Source: Hermatobates lingyangjiaoensis
Taxonomy: Eukaryota; Arthropoda; Insecta; Hemiptera; Hermatobatidae
Reading direction: 5' to 3'
Assembly: GCA_026182355.1 (NCBI GenBank)
Contig: JAPFBL010000007.1
Location: 1,364,001-1,428,000, forward strand
DNA length: 64,000 bases
The translations under genes were made by a program, and so were the position numbers. This document shows, one piece after another, positions 11,411 to 23,796 of the stretch. The stretch's first letter is position 1. Every line of letters begins with the position of its first letter. The notes beneath the pieces are model-generated. The model saw nothing but the letters and a program-made list of their open reading frames with translations. It had not been told where the DNA came from and did not search any database.

Positions 11411-11784
11411 TTTTATTTAATTTCATATATATATTATATTAAATCACAGAGTAAAGGACTTAGAGAGACACATCTTTTTGACCTTCTGAACATTCTGATT
11501 CGAAATACTTCGAACTTTATTATTAAGTGATTATCTAAATATTCTATCCTTCTATGTGAACCACTTCATTCTCGACAATGATGAGATTGTCGAAATGTTA
11601 TTAATTATATATTATGTCGGATATATTAATCAAAACTTCCAAACGGTATAGACTACTAGTTTCACCAGGAGAGAGAATTCAATGAAATTGTAGAAATACA
11701 TGCAATATTGCGTTATCTTACAATTATAATAATGACTATCATATATATTATAATTCAAAACTTCAAACGGTCCAATAGAACTAC

Positions 11785-11986
11785 TAGTTCACACAGGAAA
11801 GAGAAAAACAGATAAGAGAGAAAAACAGGAAAGAGAACACACACAAAAAAGACTCACAACGATATTTCGACATTCGTCGTCTTCGGGCAGAAGTAGTCCC
11901 TTTGAGTAGCTGAAGCTAACTGAGTTAGCTTAGTTAGTCTTATTTGTGTGTATTTTTATCTGTTCTTCTCTTTCCTGTGTGAACTA
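11785..11986. repeat. Foldback family G
   Basis: Outer arms TAGTTCACACAGGAAAGAGA (from 11785) and its mirror ending at 11986 are inverse complements; the interior is asymmetric. The module is on the minus strand at 11861-11887: CCGAAGA, C, GAC/GTC hairpin, GAAA, TATC, then GTTGTGAG. The centre has a TGAAGCTAACTGAGTTAGCT stem. A truncated copy lies at 25921-26040. The right end meets (TA)n at 11984-12004. Confidence 0.85.
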
Positions 11987-12009
11987 TATATATATATATA
12001 TATAATATT

Positions 12010-14050
12010 CATGGACAAAATGGAATGCTATACGAGGACAACACGTCAAATAACAGAAGAAATCACGGATAATTAATATAACTCATTTCCATACTTCAAC
12101 ACTATAATATATCACCAGTGATTTCGTGCGATTAAAAATAAAAAAATGGAAAAAAATCTGAGAGTATAAACATTCTCTCAGTTCTATAATTTAGTTATAA
12201 AATTTATTTTCATTATAATTGGATGTTTCATTTTGCATGAGTTCAGTTTCTTACAACCGGTTTTGGCACAATTTATCAAATTCTAGACTGATGTTAACAA
12301 AAAATTCCTGGTGGTTTTGAACGTGGTGCTTATCTTCATTCTCGACTCCGTGGTTTCGATCGTGTTTAACGTGCTATAGAGAGACACACCATGTCGGAAA
12401 AAAATAAGAAAAAATATAGATTTGGATACTAAAGCAACAGCTTAACCTTCTGCAGTGACCAAAGAGATCCCAAAGATAAGAAATACATGGGGCAATAGTG
12501 TCTATTGTCTAAAGACACTGGTGTGGACGTTGCAATTTGGTACTTGGGTATCAAGGGCTTACTCCTCCCTTACTCTGATAATCGGGGGTTGGAGGGGGGG
12601 TGGGTGTTCTAATATCTAGCTCAGAGTAACAGAAATAACAATTAGGTACCAAACGGTCACGTTAAAACGAAACTGTTTTTATTTTCATGCCTTTCTTTGT
12701 CTTGAGTAATTTGGTTAAATTGAACTTAAGTTATATTAATTAATTTTACCTTGAGTGTTATTCGAGTGTGCAAAGTGTGTAAACATGTAATTACCACCCA
12801 ATTTAGTTATGGGTTAGTCACAACATGGAACTGACATAATATCGTGAGTGCTAAATCTTGCCTTGTTCAAGATTATCATAGTAAGGATTATAAGGAGTCA
12901 TTTGTCATTTTACCAGGGATCATGACCAAGACTCCAACCTCAAGCCTTTGAAGCTGACAGGAAATACGATACCACGCATGACCTCATCAAACACAAAAGA
13001 AAACATTTCAATCATCATCACAAGAATTCATGATTAAGTGGCTCTTCTTGTAACTCCTGGAATTTGATGAAACGTACCCTCGAAGTGATGTACCAGCATT
13101 AGCACCCACTTGTACACCGGACAGACAAGTCGCCTGCTTCAACGCAGTGATTTCAAGTTAGAATCAAGCAACTGCTTTATCAATGCATATAGTAATCCTT
13201 GTTATAATCAGCGAGAACCAGGAAAGATAACTCAACCACAATAAATGCCCCAACAGTATGACTCACAAATTATTTAAAGATTTAATAACAATCCCTGCTG
13301 CACATGTGTGTACATAACACTACCATTGCCCGCCCGACAGTATCTTCAGTTTCAAAGCTACCATACACCAAACAAAGAAGACCATCTCTGGATCCTCGTG
13401 TAGATTCGCCTCCATTCTATTCATTTACTTTAGGATACGTTTCATTGTATGTGTATGTGTATGTGCATGTGTATGTGTATGTGTATGTGCATGTGTATGT
13501 GTATGTGTATGTGTATGTGTAGGTGTATGTACTAGCATTTTCTTAGTATATTCTTTTAGTTTTTCCTAGTTAATAGAAATATTTTTGTCATGAATGCGTT
13601 AGCGAAGAGCACTTTTTCTTCAATTCTAATCCAACTTACATCACTTAGAGCTAAAAAGGTTCAAGGGTTTTTTAAGTTAGCATTGTATTAAAAGTTCTTC
13701 GAAAACATGCTGAAGCAATCAATTTTGTTTAAAAGCGTTGTAACTTTTTCATTTATCTTTATGATTTTAGAAATTTATATCTTCATTAAATATATGTTCA
13801 ACATGAAAAACTAAATCAGCATACATAAATAACTTAAATAAAATTTAATAGTTTCGTATAGAAGTCCCAAGAGTTGAATGGAAAACAATGATTTCTTGTT
13901 TTCATTATCGACATATAATTATACTGGGTAGCTGTACAATTAGCGATCTTGTATTTACCAGTTACCATGTGGCATTTAGGTATCTTGAGAAAATGACAGA
14001 AAAGACTTCACATAGAACTATTTTTTCCAAAGAACAAGTTTTGAACATAC
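12010..14050. other. No gene recognised; includes a (GTATGT)n tract
   Basis: The start (12010-12120) has an eroded foldback arm (ATAACTCATTTCCATACTTC). 12580-12605 contains a G-rich run. 13448-13530 is a hexanucleotide GTATGT/GTGCAT microsatellite. Open frames here are short and lack supporting features. Confidence 0.45.
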
Positions 14051-14057
14051 AGAGCTC

Positions 14058-14178
14058 TTCCTCGGGTATGTATGTATGATACAAGCATAACGACAGAGCT
14101 CTTGAATAAAATAAAAATATACAAAACTAATAATTATCTGGTGTTCAAGAGAATACACGTGTTTCTCAGATGGAGGCG
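14058..14178 (+). repeat. Dispersed direct repeat, copy 1
   Basis: This 120-bp segment matches 15532-15645 in the same orientation: both read TCCTCGGG, ATGTATGATACAA, ATAAC.GCAGAGCTCTT, AATAAAATAAAAATATA, then GAGAATACACGTGTTTCTC and AGATGGAGG. The two copies are about 1.47 kb apart. It may be a fragment of a transposon end; nothing coding is visible. Confidence 0.7.
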
Positions 14179-14421
14179 ATTAACTGATAGAGAGCGTGTT
14201 CATATATTTATGGGGAGAGGGACTCTGGACAGTGGAAAACATAATAATCATTATTATGTATATTTTAGTTTATTAATTATATGCTCCGAAGTTATATTTC
14301 TATCGCAGATGTAGCTTGAAGAACACTAAGTATATCAGACTCATAGTCATAATATAGTAGTTTTATGTACAGACTTCCAGTTAATTTTCCCTATATAAAT
14401 TATATAAATTAATCGCTAAAC

Positions 14422-14443
14422 ACATATATATATATATATATTA
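14422..14443. repeat. (TA)n microsatellite
   Basis: Short (AT)n run between unique AT-rich sequences; no foldback was recognised on either side. Confidence 0.8.
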
Positions 14444-15531
14444 CAGTAAAACCAACACAGTGTTGTTCTTTTGGGTATGATAGATGTTAAGAAGTAAAGA
14501 AATAACATTCAAATATGCTATTTCCTCTCTTTTCTATAGTGTTAAACTGATCATTGCCTCTTTAAGGGACAGTGTTACCACCATACAAACAAAATTAAAG
14601 CTATGCTTACTGTAAACAGTGTTGCTATAAGCATACCAAAACAAACTAAACTTAATACATTTCTCTTTTCTGGAGACTTCATTTTATATCAGTTCTTTAT
14701 TGGATACAATAACATGAGAGAACTTTCTTCTTATAAAAATGTCACTAAACATAAAGATAAATGGTATTAAATGGTATAAAAATAAATAAATGGTATTAAA
14801 AGTACAGTAAATTTAATAAATAAATGTTATCTTACTGATTCAAACGTTCTGTTACAAAAAATAAAATAATGCAGAATATTTTAAGATTGACCTAACAGGT
14901 CACAAACAGTAGTTATTTATGCTACTAAAATTACATAAAAAAATGTTTCAACCAAACAACCTTAAAAATACTGAACTAGAAACCAAGAATCCTTTATGAA
15001 TAAGAGTACTTCTCAAGGACTCTCCTAGTACTTTTGTCTTTTTCTGTTTATTGTTGATTATGGTAACTTCTAATTAATCACTGAATGTGTATTTATATAA
15101 AATATAAATTTATAACTAAAGCCTCCTGGTGATATAAAAAGAAAATTGATAAAAAAAAGATGATGCAACGTTAAAAAACAAATAACAAAAAAAAATCGAT
15201 CATCTTTGAGTAGATTTGAGGAGATAATAAATATACGAACTACATGATATTATCAGCTGGTTGATAAGACAGTGACCTTTTCCTCTTCAATATACGTTTT
15301 ATTTTATTGCACTACGAAATAGAAGGTCATCTCAAAAAGATGATCATATTGCCTTTGAGTTCACTAAACACATTAACCTGTCAGCTCTAGTGTTTGCCAA
15401 AATCATTATAATTCTTCAATTTTAAACTAAATTATTCTCATTTCTGCTTGCATTGTGCATAGAACAGTTGAATATTTCTTTCCATGTCAATATTAATTAA
15501 TATTATTTTCAGATGTCATGGGTTAACGATA

Positions 15532-15645
15532 ATCCTCGGGTTTCATGTATGATACAAACATAACAGCAGAGCTCTTAAATAAAATAAAAATATAAGTTTT
15601 TAAGAAGTTTTATGAAGAGAATACACGTGTTTCTCAGATGGAGGT
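15532..15645 (+). repeat. Dispersed direct repeat, copy 2
   Basis: Second copy of the repeat at 14058-14178, with the same order of blocks. It is slightly shorter in the AT-rich middle, where TTTTTAAGAAGTTTTATGA replaces the corresponding part. Confidence 0.7.
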
Positions 15646-15796
15646 GACACATAATTTTTAAATTAACATGCTTTAATTTGCTGCTTAGTTTAAATTATTT
15701 TTTTTACAGGACACACTATAAAGTATTGATTAAGCTTTTTTTTTTTTTTTTTTTTTGTATGACTGAGTAGTTTTGATCAAGCAACGTGAGCATATC

Positions 15797-16044
15797 TTAG
15801 GTTGGGTTAGGTTAGGTTGCAGTGGTCATCCCATCCTGATACCTCATTATGAACAGTCCTGAATTCTTTAACGAGTTTGACATCGTGAAGGCTCAGCAGT
15901 GATGGCATAACGCCCTCTCCGAGGGACGACGTTCTCGGATATTTTCAACTCCTCCGTGATCAAATTGAGAGCTTGAGAGAGAATCTAACCGGGGATCTAC
16001 CAGTCGAGAAGCAAGCACGCAAGCCATTGGGCTACCCTGGCCTC
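15797..16044 (-). mobile_element. tRNA-derived SINE with TTAGG-like tail
   Basis: Read on the minus strand from 16044, the head has a box A-like TAGCCCAATGG (16024-16034) and a box B-like GGTTAGATTC (15981-15990). Their starts are 44 bases apart, as in a tRNA internal Pol III promoter. A 150-bp tRNA-unrelated body follows, with a GCCCTCTCCGAGGG hairpin. The far end (15797-15819) is a degenerate TTAGG array on the + strand, the common arthropod telomere unit. GC content is well above its surroundings. Related head fragments are at 34629-34673 and 34772-34817. Confidence 0.75.
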
Positions 16045-16507
16045 TAATATACATCTTACTTTGCAAAAACCTTCACTTGATTTCTTAATATTGAAAATAA
16101 TAAATAATTTTTGTTATCTAAAATAATTATTTTCAAATTATAAGGTTGTAAGTATCACAGAGATTATTAGATATGTTATTGAAATAAAACTCATCATATA
16201 TCCCTGCCACTATTCTCGGACCTGAAGTCTCGGACTTCAATATTCTTAACTGGTAAAGATGCTCTAACGAATTTTTGAGTCGAAGTGTTAGAAAGTTATT
16301 GTTGTTATAGCGAAAGCGATCAACTTCAGTAATAGGTATAAGATTACTACCTGTAGTGAAGGGATCACTACCAAATTATGCTGCGCAAAAATAATTTTGT
16401 GGTAACACTATAGGCCACTCAGTTTGCTGGCTAAATTCATATTATACTTAATAATTGCCCTTAATGGTTGATGTGCCTACTTGTTTTGGCTCAACATTGC
16501 ATTATGA

Positions 16508-16550
16508 AAAAATCTGGGGTGTCCTACACTCAACTTTGCAGTAAGTAAAC
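16508..16550 (-). repeat. R1 terminal motif (inverted)
   Basis: AAAAAATCTGGGGTG, CCTACACTCAACTTT and AGTAAGTAAAC are the reverse complement of the 3-prime end that closes R1 copies elsewhere (for example 30327-30365). An R1 copy on the minus strand probably starts here. Confidence 0.65.
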
Positions 16551-17435
16551 GTAATAGCATTATCGTTAACGACCAACTGATGTTTTCTTTTATTTAATAT
16601 GGTTATACATGCATTTTATATTATATGTATCACTTGTTTATATGTAACTGTAATTATTTTATTAGGTTCAAGAAACGTGAAATCAATAATCAATCTGATA
16701 TGTTATTAAAATTATTAAACTAAGGGCATGAATACCATCGGACTCGTACCTGTCATATTGTAACTCCAATAGTTGTAACTAAATTTAACTTCAGATTTTA
16801 AGTTCTTTAATGGTCATTAAAAAGTTTTTTAATGTTATAAAAGGACATAGAGAAGTATCCATCACTTCTATAGTTTTAGATATTGTTTTACAAAAATCTT
16901 TATCTATTCCAAGGTGATTGCCTGGAATACAGATCTAATCTAATCAAAAGTTTCTACCTCTTCTAGGCTGAGGAAGTTTAGAATTTAATTGAAGATGTAG
17001 TACTCTTTACGAACGTGAGTACAGTTAGAACGAGCTTTTTAAACTAAACTGTGTGCAGTTGTTCTTAACATCCTTTAACTGCTTTATTCTGGATTTATTT
17101 TTCAGCTTCACAACTGTGATTTGTCTATTGCCAAAATCCAGGACTTATATGCTACCAAATACTTTCAAATTGTTCACTAACCCATTCAGAAATTCCCTTG
17201 ATTCCAGGTACTCAGATGAAAAAGAAATGATTTACACTGTTTGAATTATTAATTTTTAACCCTTCAGTAAATCAGACTAAAGTCCTTTATTCAAATAAAA
17301 AAGCACTGAAATCACAACTGATCTGGGTGATCATTCACTTTGACACCCGCTGTAAAATAATAATAGAGGATATTTTATCTTACCAAAATATAGGTCACTA
17401 TATCAATGCTTCATTCTACTATTTTCTTTTAGGTA

Positions 17436-18065
17436 TTTCACCACCCATAGAGGTCATGTAATTTTTAAAATAAAGAAAGAGTTAATTATCTTTTATATAA
17501 ATGTTTAAGAGGGAGATGTTTAGTCTTTAATCTGGTGGGATCACAGGTAGTGATTGGTCCAGCTACCGATAAGCATGCTTGTTCTTGTATATCACACAAA
17601 CGATGCAGAAGATATTGTTGTTACCACAGCAGTTATAACACTTTTCTGAAGCCAAAGACGAGGTTATGGTTCATCTTCTACGAAGTAATCTCATTGAGCA
17701 GAACATTACTTTTGTTCCCTCAGCCAGTGGATCAGTTACTTGGACATACCAATTTAATCTTCCTTCTAAAGAACTTCTAAGAGTATGTTCGTTACTTTGA
17801 TGGTTTCAAGTTAACCTGTTTGCTCCTTCTCGTATTTATAAAGATCGTTTTAGGTGGATTTGTACCAAGACATTTCTCCTTTACCCTTCTTTCAGCAATT
17901 AATGGGCATCATGTTCCATCATCTGAAAGGCAATACCATCAAGCTTTATTGTTCTTCTATTAAAAGATCTTCTGCATATCCTAAAAGATATAGAATATTC
18001 AGTAGACTATCTTAACTAATCACTAAAAAAGGAGCGATAGCACACCTCCCTGAGAAAATCCTTTT
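17436..18065 (-). mobile_element. Dispersed repeat R1, copy 2 (inverted), coding-like block
   Basis: Reverse complement of the 37.4-38.0 kb part of R1. Matching blocks include CAAATCCACCTAAAACG, GTAACTGATCCA, AACAAAAGTAATGTT and TCACACCTCCCTGAGAA. Read on the + strand, this copy and the 37-kb copy give similar short peptide patterns (an LGGFVP segment, then Phe-Ser and Leu-Ser spacing), and differences cluster between those positions, so R1 may once have carried a gene. Stops and frameshifts are frequent. The related segment at 17050-17400 resembles 46060-46330. Confidence 0.5.
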
Positions 18066-18915
18066 ATGTATTGGTAGATCCCATATTTACACTAATTATT
18101 CTTTTCCTTTATTACTGTAATATATTCTATTGTTTGTAAATGAATTCATGTATAACGAATCAAGAAAGAAGTAGATTCAAATTAGTGTCCGTTTCAAACT
18201 AACGAAAGAGGACATTTCTCATACTTCAATATTAAACAAAGATAATGAAGTTCACAAACATCATGAACTATATCTGAACTGTTACATATATGAAAGATAT
18301 ATGTAGATATATGTATGAAGTTTGAACACTTTAGTTTTATTAGCTGAACCCTTCCTTGATGACCATTCATCATACCATGGAATATATCAGAAAATCTATG
18401 TTTGATTGGAATTAATTTTTTACAATTAACAATTTTCGTTCTTCTAACATATCATATTAACTCATTAAAATATTTCAAATTTTTGTAATGGTCCTCTAAA
18501 TATAATTTCATTTCATTTAAAAATTTTCTAAGTCAACATAAACAATCTAAAGAAATGTAAATAAATCTGTTAACAAAGTAATATGATTCATTATTCAAAG
18601 ACGATTTTCAGTTTTTATAGGTATATTGCCCTTTTCGGTGATTGGAATTTTATAAAATTTTGTTATAATTGCTAATTTTAGGTTTAATTTTGTAGCTATT
18701 TTACAGTTTTATAATTAGAGGTATAGCGTTAAAAATGTATGGTTTAAAGAGGTATTGCCTAAAATAAAATTATTCTAGAACAGTGATTACAATTTTGTTA
18801 GAACTTATAAATATAGTCACATTTAAGCAAATGGAGCTATTAAACTGATTATGATTTTTGTAATACTTCTACATGATAGCTACATTATTATATAATCAAA
18901 AATTAATTGAGGTCA

Positions 18916-18976
18916 ATGAGTTTGATATTATGTTTACTTATAGTACAGTTGAGTGTAGGCCACTCCAGATTTTCTT
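18916..18976 (+). repeat. R1 terminal motif
   Basis: GTTTGATATTATG, TTTACTTATAGTACAG, TTGAGTGTAGGCCACTCC and AGATTTTC match the closing end of R1 copies at 30.3 and 47.5 kb. Upstream sequence is too diverged to trace. Confidence 0.75.
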
Positions 18977-19539
18977 TAATATGTATTCACTAAAATAAAC
19001 TAAACAACCTAAGAATTTAAATCTTGAGAGTTATTCTGAAATATGTCAAACTGATAAACATTTCTTAAACTAATTTTTTATTTTAATAAATAGCAATTTT
19101 AATAAAATAGCAAAAATTCATTATTACATTCTGAATTCATGATTATTCCTTCTTCCATTTAAAAAAATTTAAAAATGTTATTAATCAATTCATTAATTAG
19201 TTTAAAACATTTTGTCTTTCAACTTGTCTAAATCTTACCAAATATTTATAGATATCAAAATTACGTGTTGATCAAGAGTTTATTTTTCTTCTTTTTATAT
19301 CATGGTTATGTGAATATCTGAGAGAGAGAGAGGAGAGAAATTGATTGAGCGAGGAGAAGTGAGTATACACTTTTTCCATTGTGTGTACTTGCATGAGCTA
19401 ACCAGTTTGTCTATGTGTAGTGTGTGAGTTGTAAGTAGAGACCTACATGGCTGCATTGTACCCCACAATCATCATGTTATTTTTATATAACACACTTCTG
19501 AAAACCATATGTTTAGCACTGATGATTTAAAGTTTGCAA

Positions 19540-19790
19540 TGATCAAGTGCTTCCATGGACATGGCAGAAACATAGTTGTGACAGAGCTATATAGCATCCC
19601 AGAATAGACTTTTCCCAAGAAGCGTTATCAGTGGAAGACCGACCCAAACATATGAGAAAGGTCTCCAGGGAAACTTCCCAGCGGTGCCTCGTCTGGGAAC
19701 TTAGGCTTGCACCATAAGCGACCTTCGTACTCCTGGACGAGTTTGGCCTGGCATGACCAGAATCTTCCTCTAACTTTGTTTATGATGTCA
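19540..19790. other. GC-elevated block, unidentified
   Basis: Composition is clearly higher in G+C than its flanks (for example CCCAGCGGTGCCTCGTCTGG near 19678). No frame is open for more than a few dozen codons. It may be an old interspersed element or an untranslated exon. Confidence 0.3.
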
Positions 19791-20324
19791 CACGAAATGA
19801 TAAATTCTTTAAATTGAAATATGGGTTTCTTTGTTATGAAACGTATATACTTTTTTATGTATCAAAATAAATTGCAGTTCTTTATATATATATAACAGTT
19901 TGACTTATAAAAGGCAAGTAACAAACATTTTTTTTTCTAATTTTTACCGAATAAGAATTACTATATTTAAAGCATAAAAATGGGGTTATTAAACCAATAG
20001 CGGGTGCCACCATCAGGTGTTTGACGCAGAAAACATTTATCAGGTGCCTATAAACATTTAAGGAATGGGAAATTCACATTAGTAAACTTTTAAAGTTCCC
20101 ATTTCTATATTAATGCTACTTCTATCGTAAAATGCATGTTTTTTATTAAAAACAATAGAAGACTTACACAAAATAAAATTTCTTCATTGAAAGTTAGTAA
20201 TAATTTAAGTGGCATTCTACAGAACTTTGCTGTAATGAAAAGGAGTGAAACGTAGCTTAAGAAATGAACAACAATAGGAACAATCAGTTCTTATAATATA
20301 TACATATATATAACAATCCACCCC

Positions 20325-20815
20325 TAGTGGAGCCATGCAGCCCTACCACAGGCTGCATTGGCTTTATATCCGCAGGTCCTTTGAACTAGGGGCTACAAAG
20401 GCCTCTGACCTTACCTGCAGCTGAGAAGCTTCAGTAGGACCATGGGTCTGGAGTTTGATCCAGCTGAGTGCACTGGAAAACTGGTACTTGCCTGGTAGAC
20501 GCTCTGGCTTTTGACGGGATCTCAGAGTGGAGACGATTAGACACCACCCCCTTCGAGCCCATTTACCTTTACACATAGAGAGACCTTAAAGGCTCTCTAG
20601 CACATATTTGCAGAGGCCAGGTGGCGTTTAGCCGACGATAGATTTGCAATCTCTCTATGAGTCGTTCATTAAGGTACTAAAGACTCCTCATAATGACGCC
20701 CTGAGGAGGTCTGATCAACTACCAGTAGCAAGCCCTGGTCCCGGGGTAACGAGTATTGCCCTCTTCGGAGGGGGACGACCGAATTCTTCTGAATCCTTTG
20801 ATAGTCCTTAAACTT
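20325..20815. mobile_element. GC-richer interspersed element, probably SINE/LINE-related
   Basis: About 490 bp of balanced composition in AT-rich flanks. It opens with a small palindrome (GCAGCCCTACCACAGGCTGC). Its right part (20740-20795) shares CCCTCTTCGGAGGGGGACGA with the SINE at 15.8-16.0 kb (CCCTCTCCGAGGGACGA). A GTTTGATCCAGC at 20453 resembles a Pol III box B. The minus-strand frame at 20364-20576 is open for 70 codons but not recognisable. Confidence 0.5.
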
Positions 20816-20840
20816 TAAGGAAATGTAATTAATATATATA

Positions 20841-21031
20841 CAAGATTCCACGATAAACACGTGAAATAAAAATCAACGTTCAAACCACAGTAAGATATGA
20901 GAAAAAAGAAGGTCTTTCAACCGTAACAAGCGGTCTTGTCAGAGTCAGAGTTGAGTTTTGACTCTGCAAAGACCGCTTGTTACGGTTGAAAGGCCTTAGT
21001 CTTTTTTTCTCATTTTTTACTGTTGTTTAGA
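20841..21031. repeat. Foldback family C, large copy
   Basis: Left arm 20841-20946 (outer ACACGTGAAATAAA end, then CAAACCACAGTAAGA and CTTTCAACCGTAACAAGCGG) mirrors right arm 20958-21031. The minus-strand module (20912-20946) and the + strand one (20960-20995) both keep the ACCG/CGGTT hairpin and GAAA; the CTGANGA core is degraded on the + strand (CTGCAAA). The right end runs into a 44-bp (TA)n. Confidence 0.88.
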
Positions 21032-21034
21032 CGT

Positions 21035-21036
<2 letters not shown>

Positions 21037-21080
<44 letters not shown>
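21037..21080. repeat. (TA)n microsatellite
   Basis: About 44 bp of uninterrupted TA directly attached to the family C foldback at 20841-21031. Confidence 0.97.
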
Positions 21081-21089
21081 CTACTGCTG

Positions 21090-22480
21090 ATTAAATATTG
21101 CTTCAAACAATATTTATTCTGAATACTCAGTTGAGCATTCCTAATGTTGAAAGTATCATTTTTAATATGGATACTAGTTAGTGGCTTGAAGGACGTTAAA
21201 TATGTGAACAGGACATCACGTTTCATCAATCTAGAACATGAGTTTCCAATGAGATTCTCATAAGACCCTCTTGCTTAATGAAGCAGGAAAAAAGTAGAAA
21301 TTTAGAGGTCCCTGGTTTGTATTAAAGGGTCCATAAATAATCTACAGATATTTATGTTTCATTATTGAGATATATAAATTTATATATTCATACCTTGATA
21401 GCTACAAATATATTTTGTAGAATCTTACTCATTACTGTAATCACAATTTCATGATATTTTTACTATAGATTACTAATTTGATAATAAATTTTTGACAAAA
21501 TTTCGTTGTTATATAATTACTGTTTAATTTTCTGATAACGTATAATGTACCGTAACGTCCTTTTTTGTAAATATAATAGAAATACGAAAGCTGTATATAC
21601 TGGCAGAGTTTGAGAGTATAATCTATACTTTGTTGCTATGCTTCCTCTTAGAATTGGCATTGCCGTGCTACTTCTACGAGTATGTCATAGTACTTCTCAC
21701 TGCCATCTAACATTCATCTTATTATCTTAGTAAATACTGCCTTTTATAACTGACAACATACTATCTCTAAGAATATAGCTTTATATAGTCATCATAGTAG
21801 ATTTACTACCATTTTACTCTCATGTTTTGGTCATAGCACATACTAAATTCTATAACTGATATCAACATACTACCTCCACGATTATGTAACGTAGTGATAT
21901 TAACTGTGCAAGTTTATGAAGGCATCAGTATCATTATAAGCATCAGACGTCACTGTTGTAATCTGACGTTCTGACGTTGTCATAGTTCATGTAACTGGCA
22001 TTGTCATAATACCTCTATGCAGTGTCTGACGTCGATCCAAGTTCTCTACGACTATTCAACGTCATCATATGTTGGTACCAGTGACTTTCACAAAACTGTC
22101 TATCTAAGTTGGATAGATATCCACAGCCTTCATGAGTCCTGCACCAAACAAGAAGAAGACATACAAAAGTGCTTTGAAACACAGTTATGTCCATAGTACA
22201 GCACATATTGTACACAGCATGTTACAATGTACAACAGATGACAGGATACTAACTGTGGACGAGGATATAGCGGACGCAACATTGAAGGCCTCATGAGAGA
22301 ATCAGCTGTAGAAGGCAGTTTGATATCACAACAGAAACCCTGCTTTTCTGACAATACTTTGCTTTCAGTGATTGACTTTTGACCAATACGGCATCATTTA
22401 TTCGTTATTGGTCCTGAGATAGAGAGAGAGAATTTTGTCATTTCAACAATAATTATAAGAAAAACTTGTGTGTCTTGAGA
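21090..22480. other. No gene recognised
   Basis: Unique AT-rich sequence. Around 21600-22010 there is an irregular series of similar phrases (CATAGTACTTCT, ACTATCTCTAAGAATAT, ACTACCTCCACGATTATGTAAC), suggesting a very degenerate tandem repeat. Confidence 0.4.
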
Positions 22481-22550
22481 TTATGATTTATGGTAAGTAT
22501 GGAGAGAAGAGAAGCGTGTTAGTCTAAATGGAGAGGAGATGGTGCCGTGA

Positions 22551-22772
22551 ATTGGGTCAGCGAGAAGACGCTGCGAGTGGGTGAAGGTCCCGGTTATACA
22601 AGAGAGTGTTACGGAGGCGCTGGCACGGATGGTCTGCCAAGTGGGCCGCAGCCACGTAACACTCACTCCAGCGCACCTCCTGTCTGAGCGAATCAACGGC
22701 CGGCCCTCCGGTGGCGGCAGCAACCCCTGCCCGCAGCCACCCACGTCGTCCTCCTCAACTCTGTGCTCTTAA
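22551..22772 (+). other. GC-rich candidate exon, product unknown
   Basis: An island of roughly 60% G+C in AT-rich DNA. The + frame is open from 22551 to a TAA at 22770-22772, about 73 codons, and most third positions are G or C, unlike nearby chance frames. The peptide begins Ile-Gly-Ser-Ala, has a central VTEALARMVCQVGRSH segment and ends in a Ser/Pro-rich tail (PPTSSSSTLCS). No family is recognised. It could be a terminal exon; no strong acceptor is evident just upstream. The opposite strand is also open (22481-22744), so strand assignment is uncertain. Confidence 0.35.
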
Positions 22773-22929
22773 CTCTTCAAACAACGCATATTCCCTATCT
22801 AGTCCATCTATCTCAAGAATCTATGGCGGAAACCGTCAAAAATCTATCTCTCTTTCATAACTCTGCATACATCATTTTCGTATTTTTTTTATACACGTAT
22901 GTATACACTGCAGTGTCACCCCCAATCTA

Positions 22930-23072
22930 TAAACTGGTAATATATATCAATTGAGTATAAGATAACTAATAAAAAACAACAACAAAGACTTACATCAATA
23001 TTTTGAAATTCACCGTCATCAGGAAGACATGTTCATGGATTGAGAGCCAAGTCAGTTTAATTTTTATTGATA
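22930..23072. repeat. Foldback remnant (F/G-like)
   Basis: Contains CAACAAAGACTTACATC, AATATTTTGAAATTC and ACCGTCATCAGGAAGAC: the minus strand reads CTGATGA, C, a degraded GGTGAA hairpin and AAAATATT. The opposite arm is missing. It ends in a short (TA)n at 23070-23081. Confidence 0.6.
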
Positions 23073-23681
23073 TATATATATTTTATTTTTGGTATTATGT
23101 ATAAATATATAATGTTTTCTTATCTCAACCATATATATTCTACACTATTTTTCATAGTGTTACAAATTTTTTAAGAATTAAGAAAATAAAAAAAATATTA
23201 AAAAGTATCTAGAATGAATATAAACATGAAAAAATCATAAACAGAATTATTATGAATAATTAACGATGGAGGTTGAGTCCAGACGCAGATCTACCTCCGA
23301 GGAGACAAATATGCCTTCCTCAAGTGGCATTACAGTTAGAATCAACGATCTGCTTAAGAATTTGAAAATGAAAACGGTAATTAAAACCGAGTTCAGGAGA
23401 ATTTGCATAGGTGACCATGGAAGGTCGCTGAGCTTACAACGGGAGACCTTTGATTATGCATGCGCAAACTGAGCTTTGTGGAAGCCAGGTTCACATAAGT
23501 AACACATTCGGTTAATCCTAATATAAACTCCACTGAAATTCACTTAATTAAAATATCAATTCTTAATTAAAATTATTAACATTTAAAAAAAATTCTATTT
23601 TAATAACTTTAACTATGTCCAAGCAATAAGGAATTTGAAAAATCGGTATTAGGAAAAATATATTCATAATACAACCATTTA

Positions 23682-23729
23682 TCACACATACACACACATC
23701 ACACACACACACACACAGACAGACACACA
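23682..23729. repeat. (CA)n microsatellite
   Basis: Mostly CA dinucleotides with CATA and CAGA interruptions, followed shortly by (TA)n. Confidence 0.9.
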
Positions 23730-23796
23730 ATGCATACGTATATATATATTTATATATATACGAATGTTTTCCAATCTCGACCACATATATTTAACA

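Noticed and set aside
13304..13522. Open frame ending in Val-Tyr repeats
   Set aside because: Its end is the GTATGT microsatellite.
15797..16044. Functional tRNA gene
   Set aside because: Boxes A and B are present but the acceptor stem and T-arm do not close; the body continues as a SINE.
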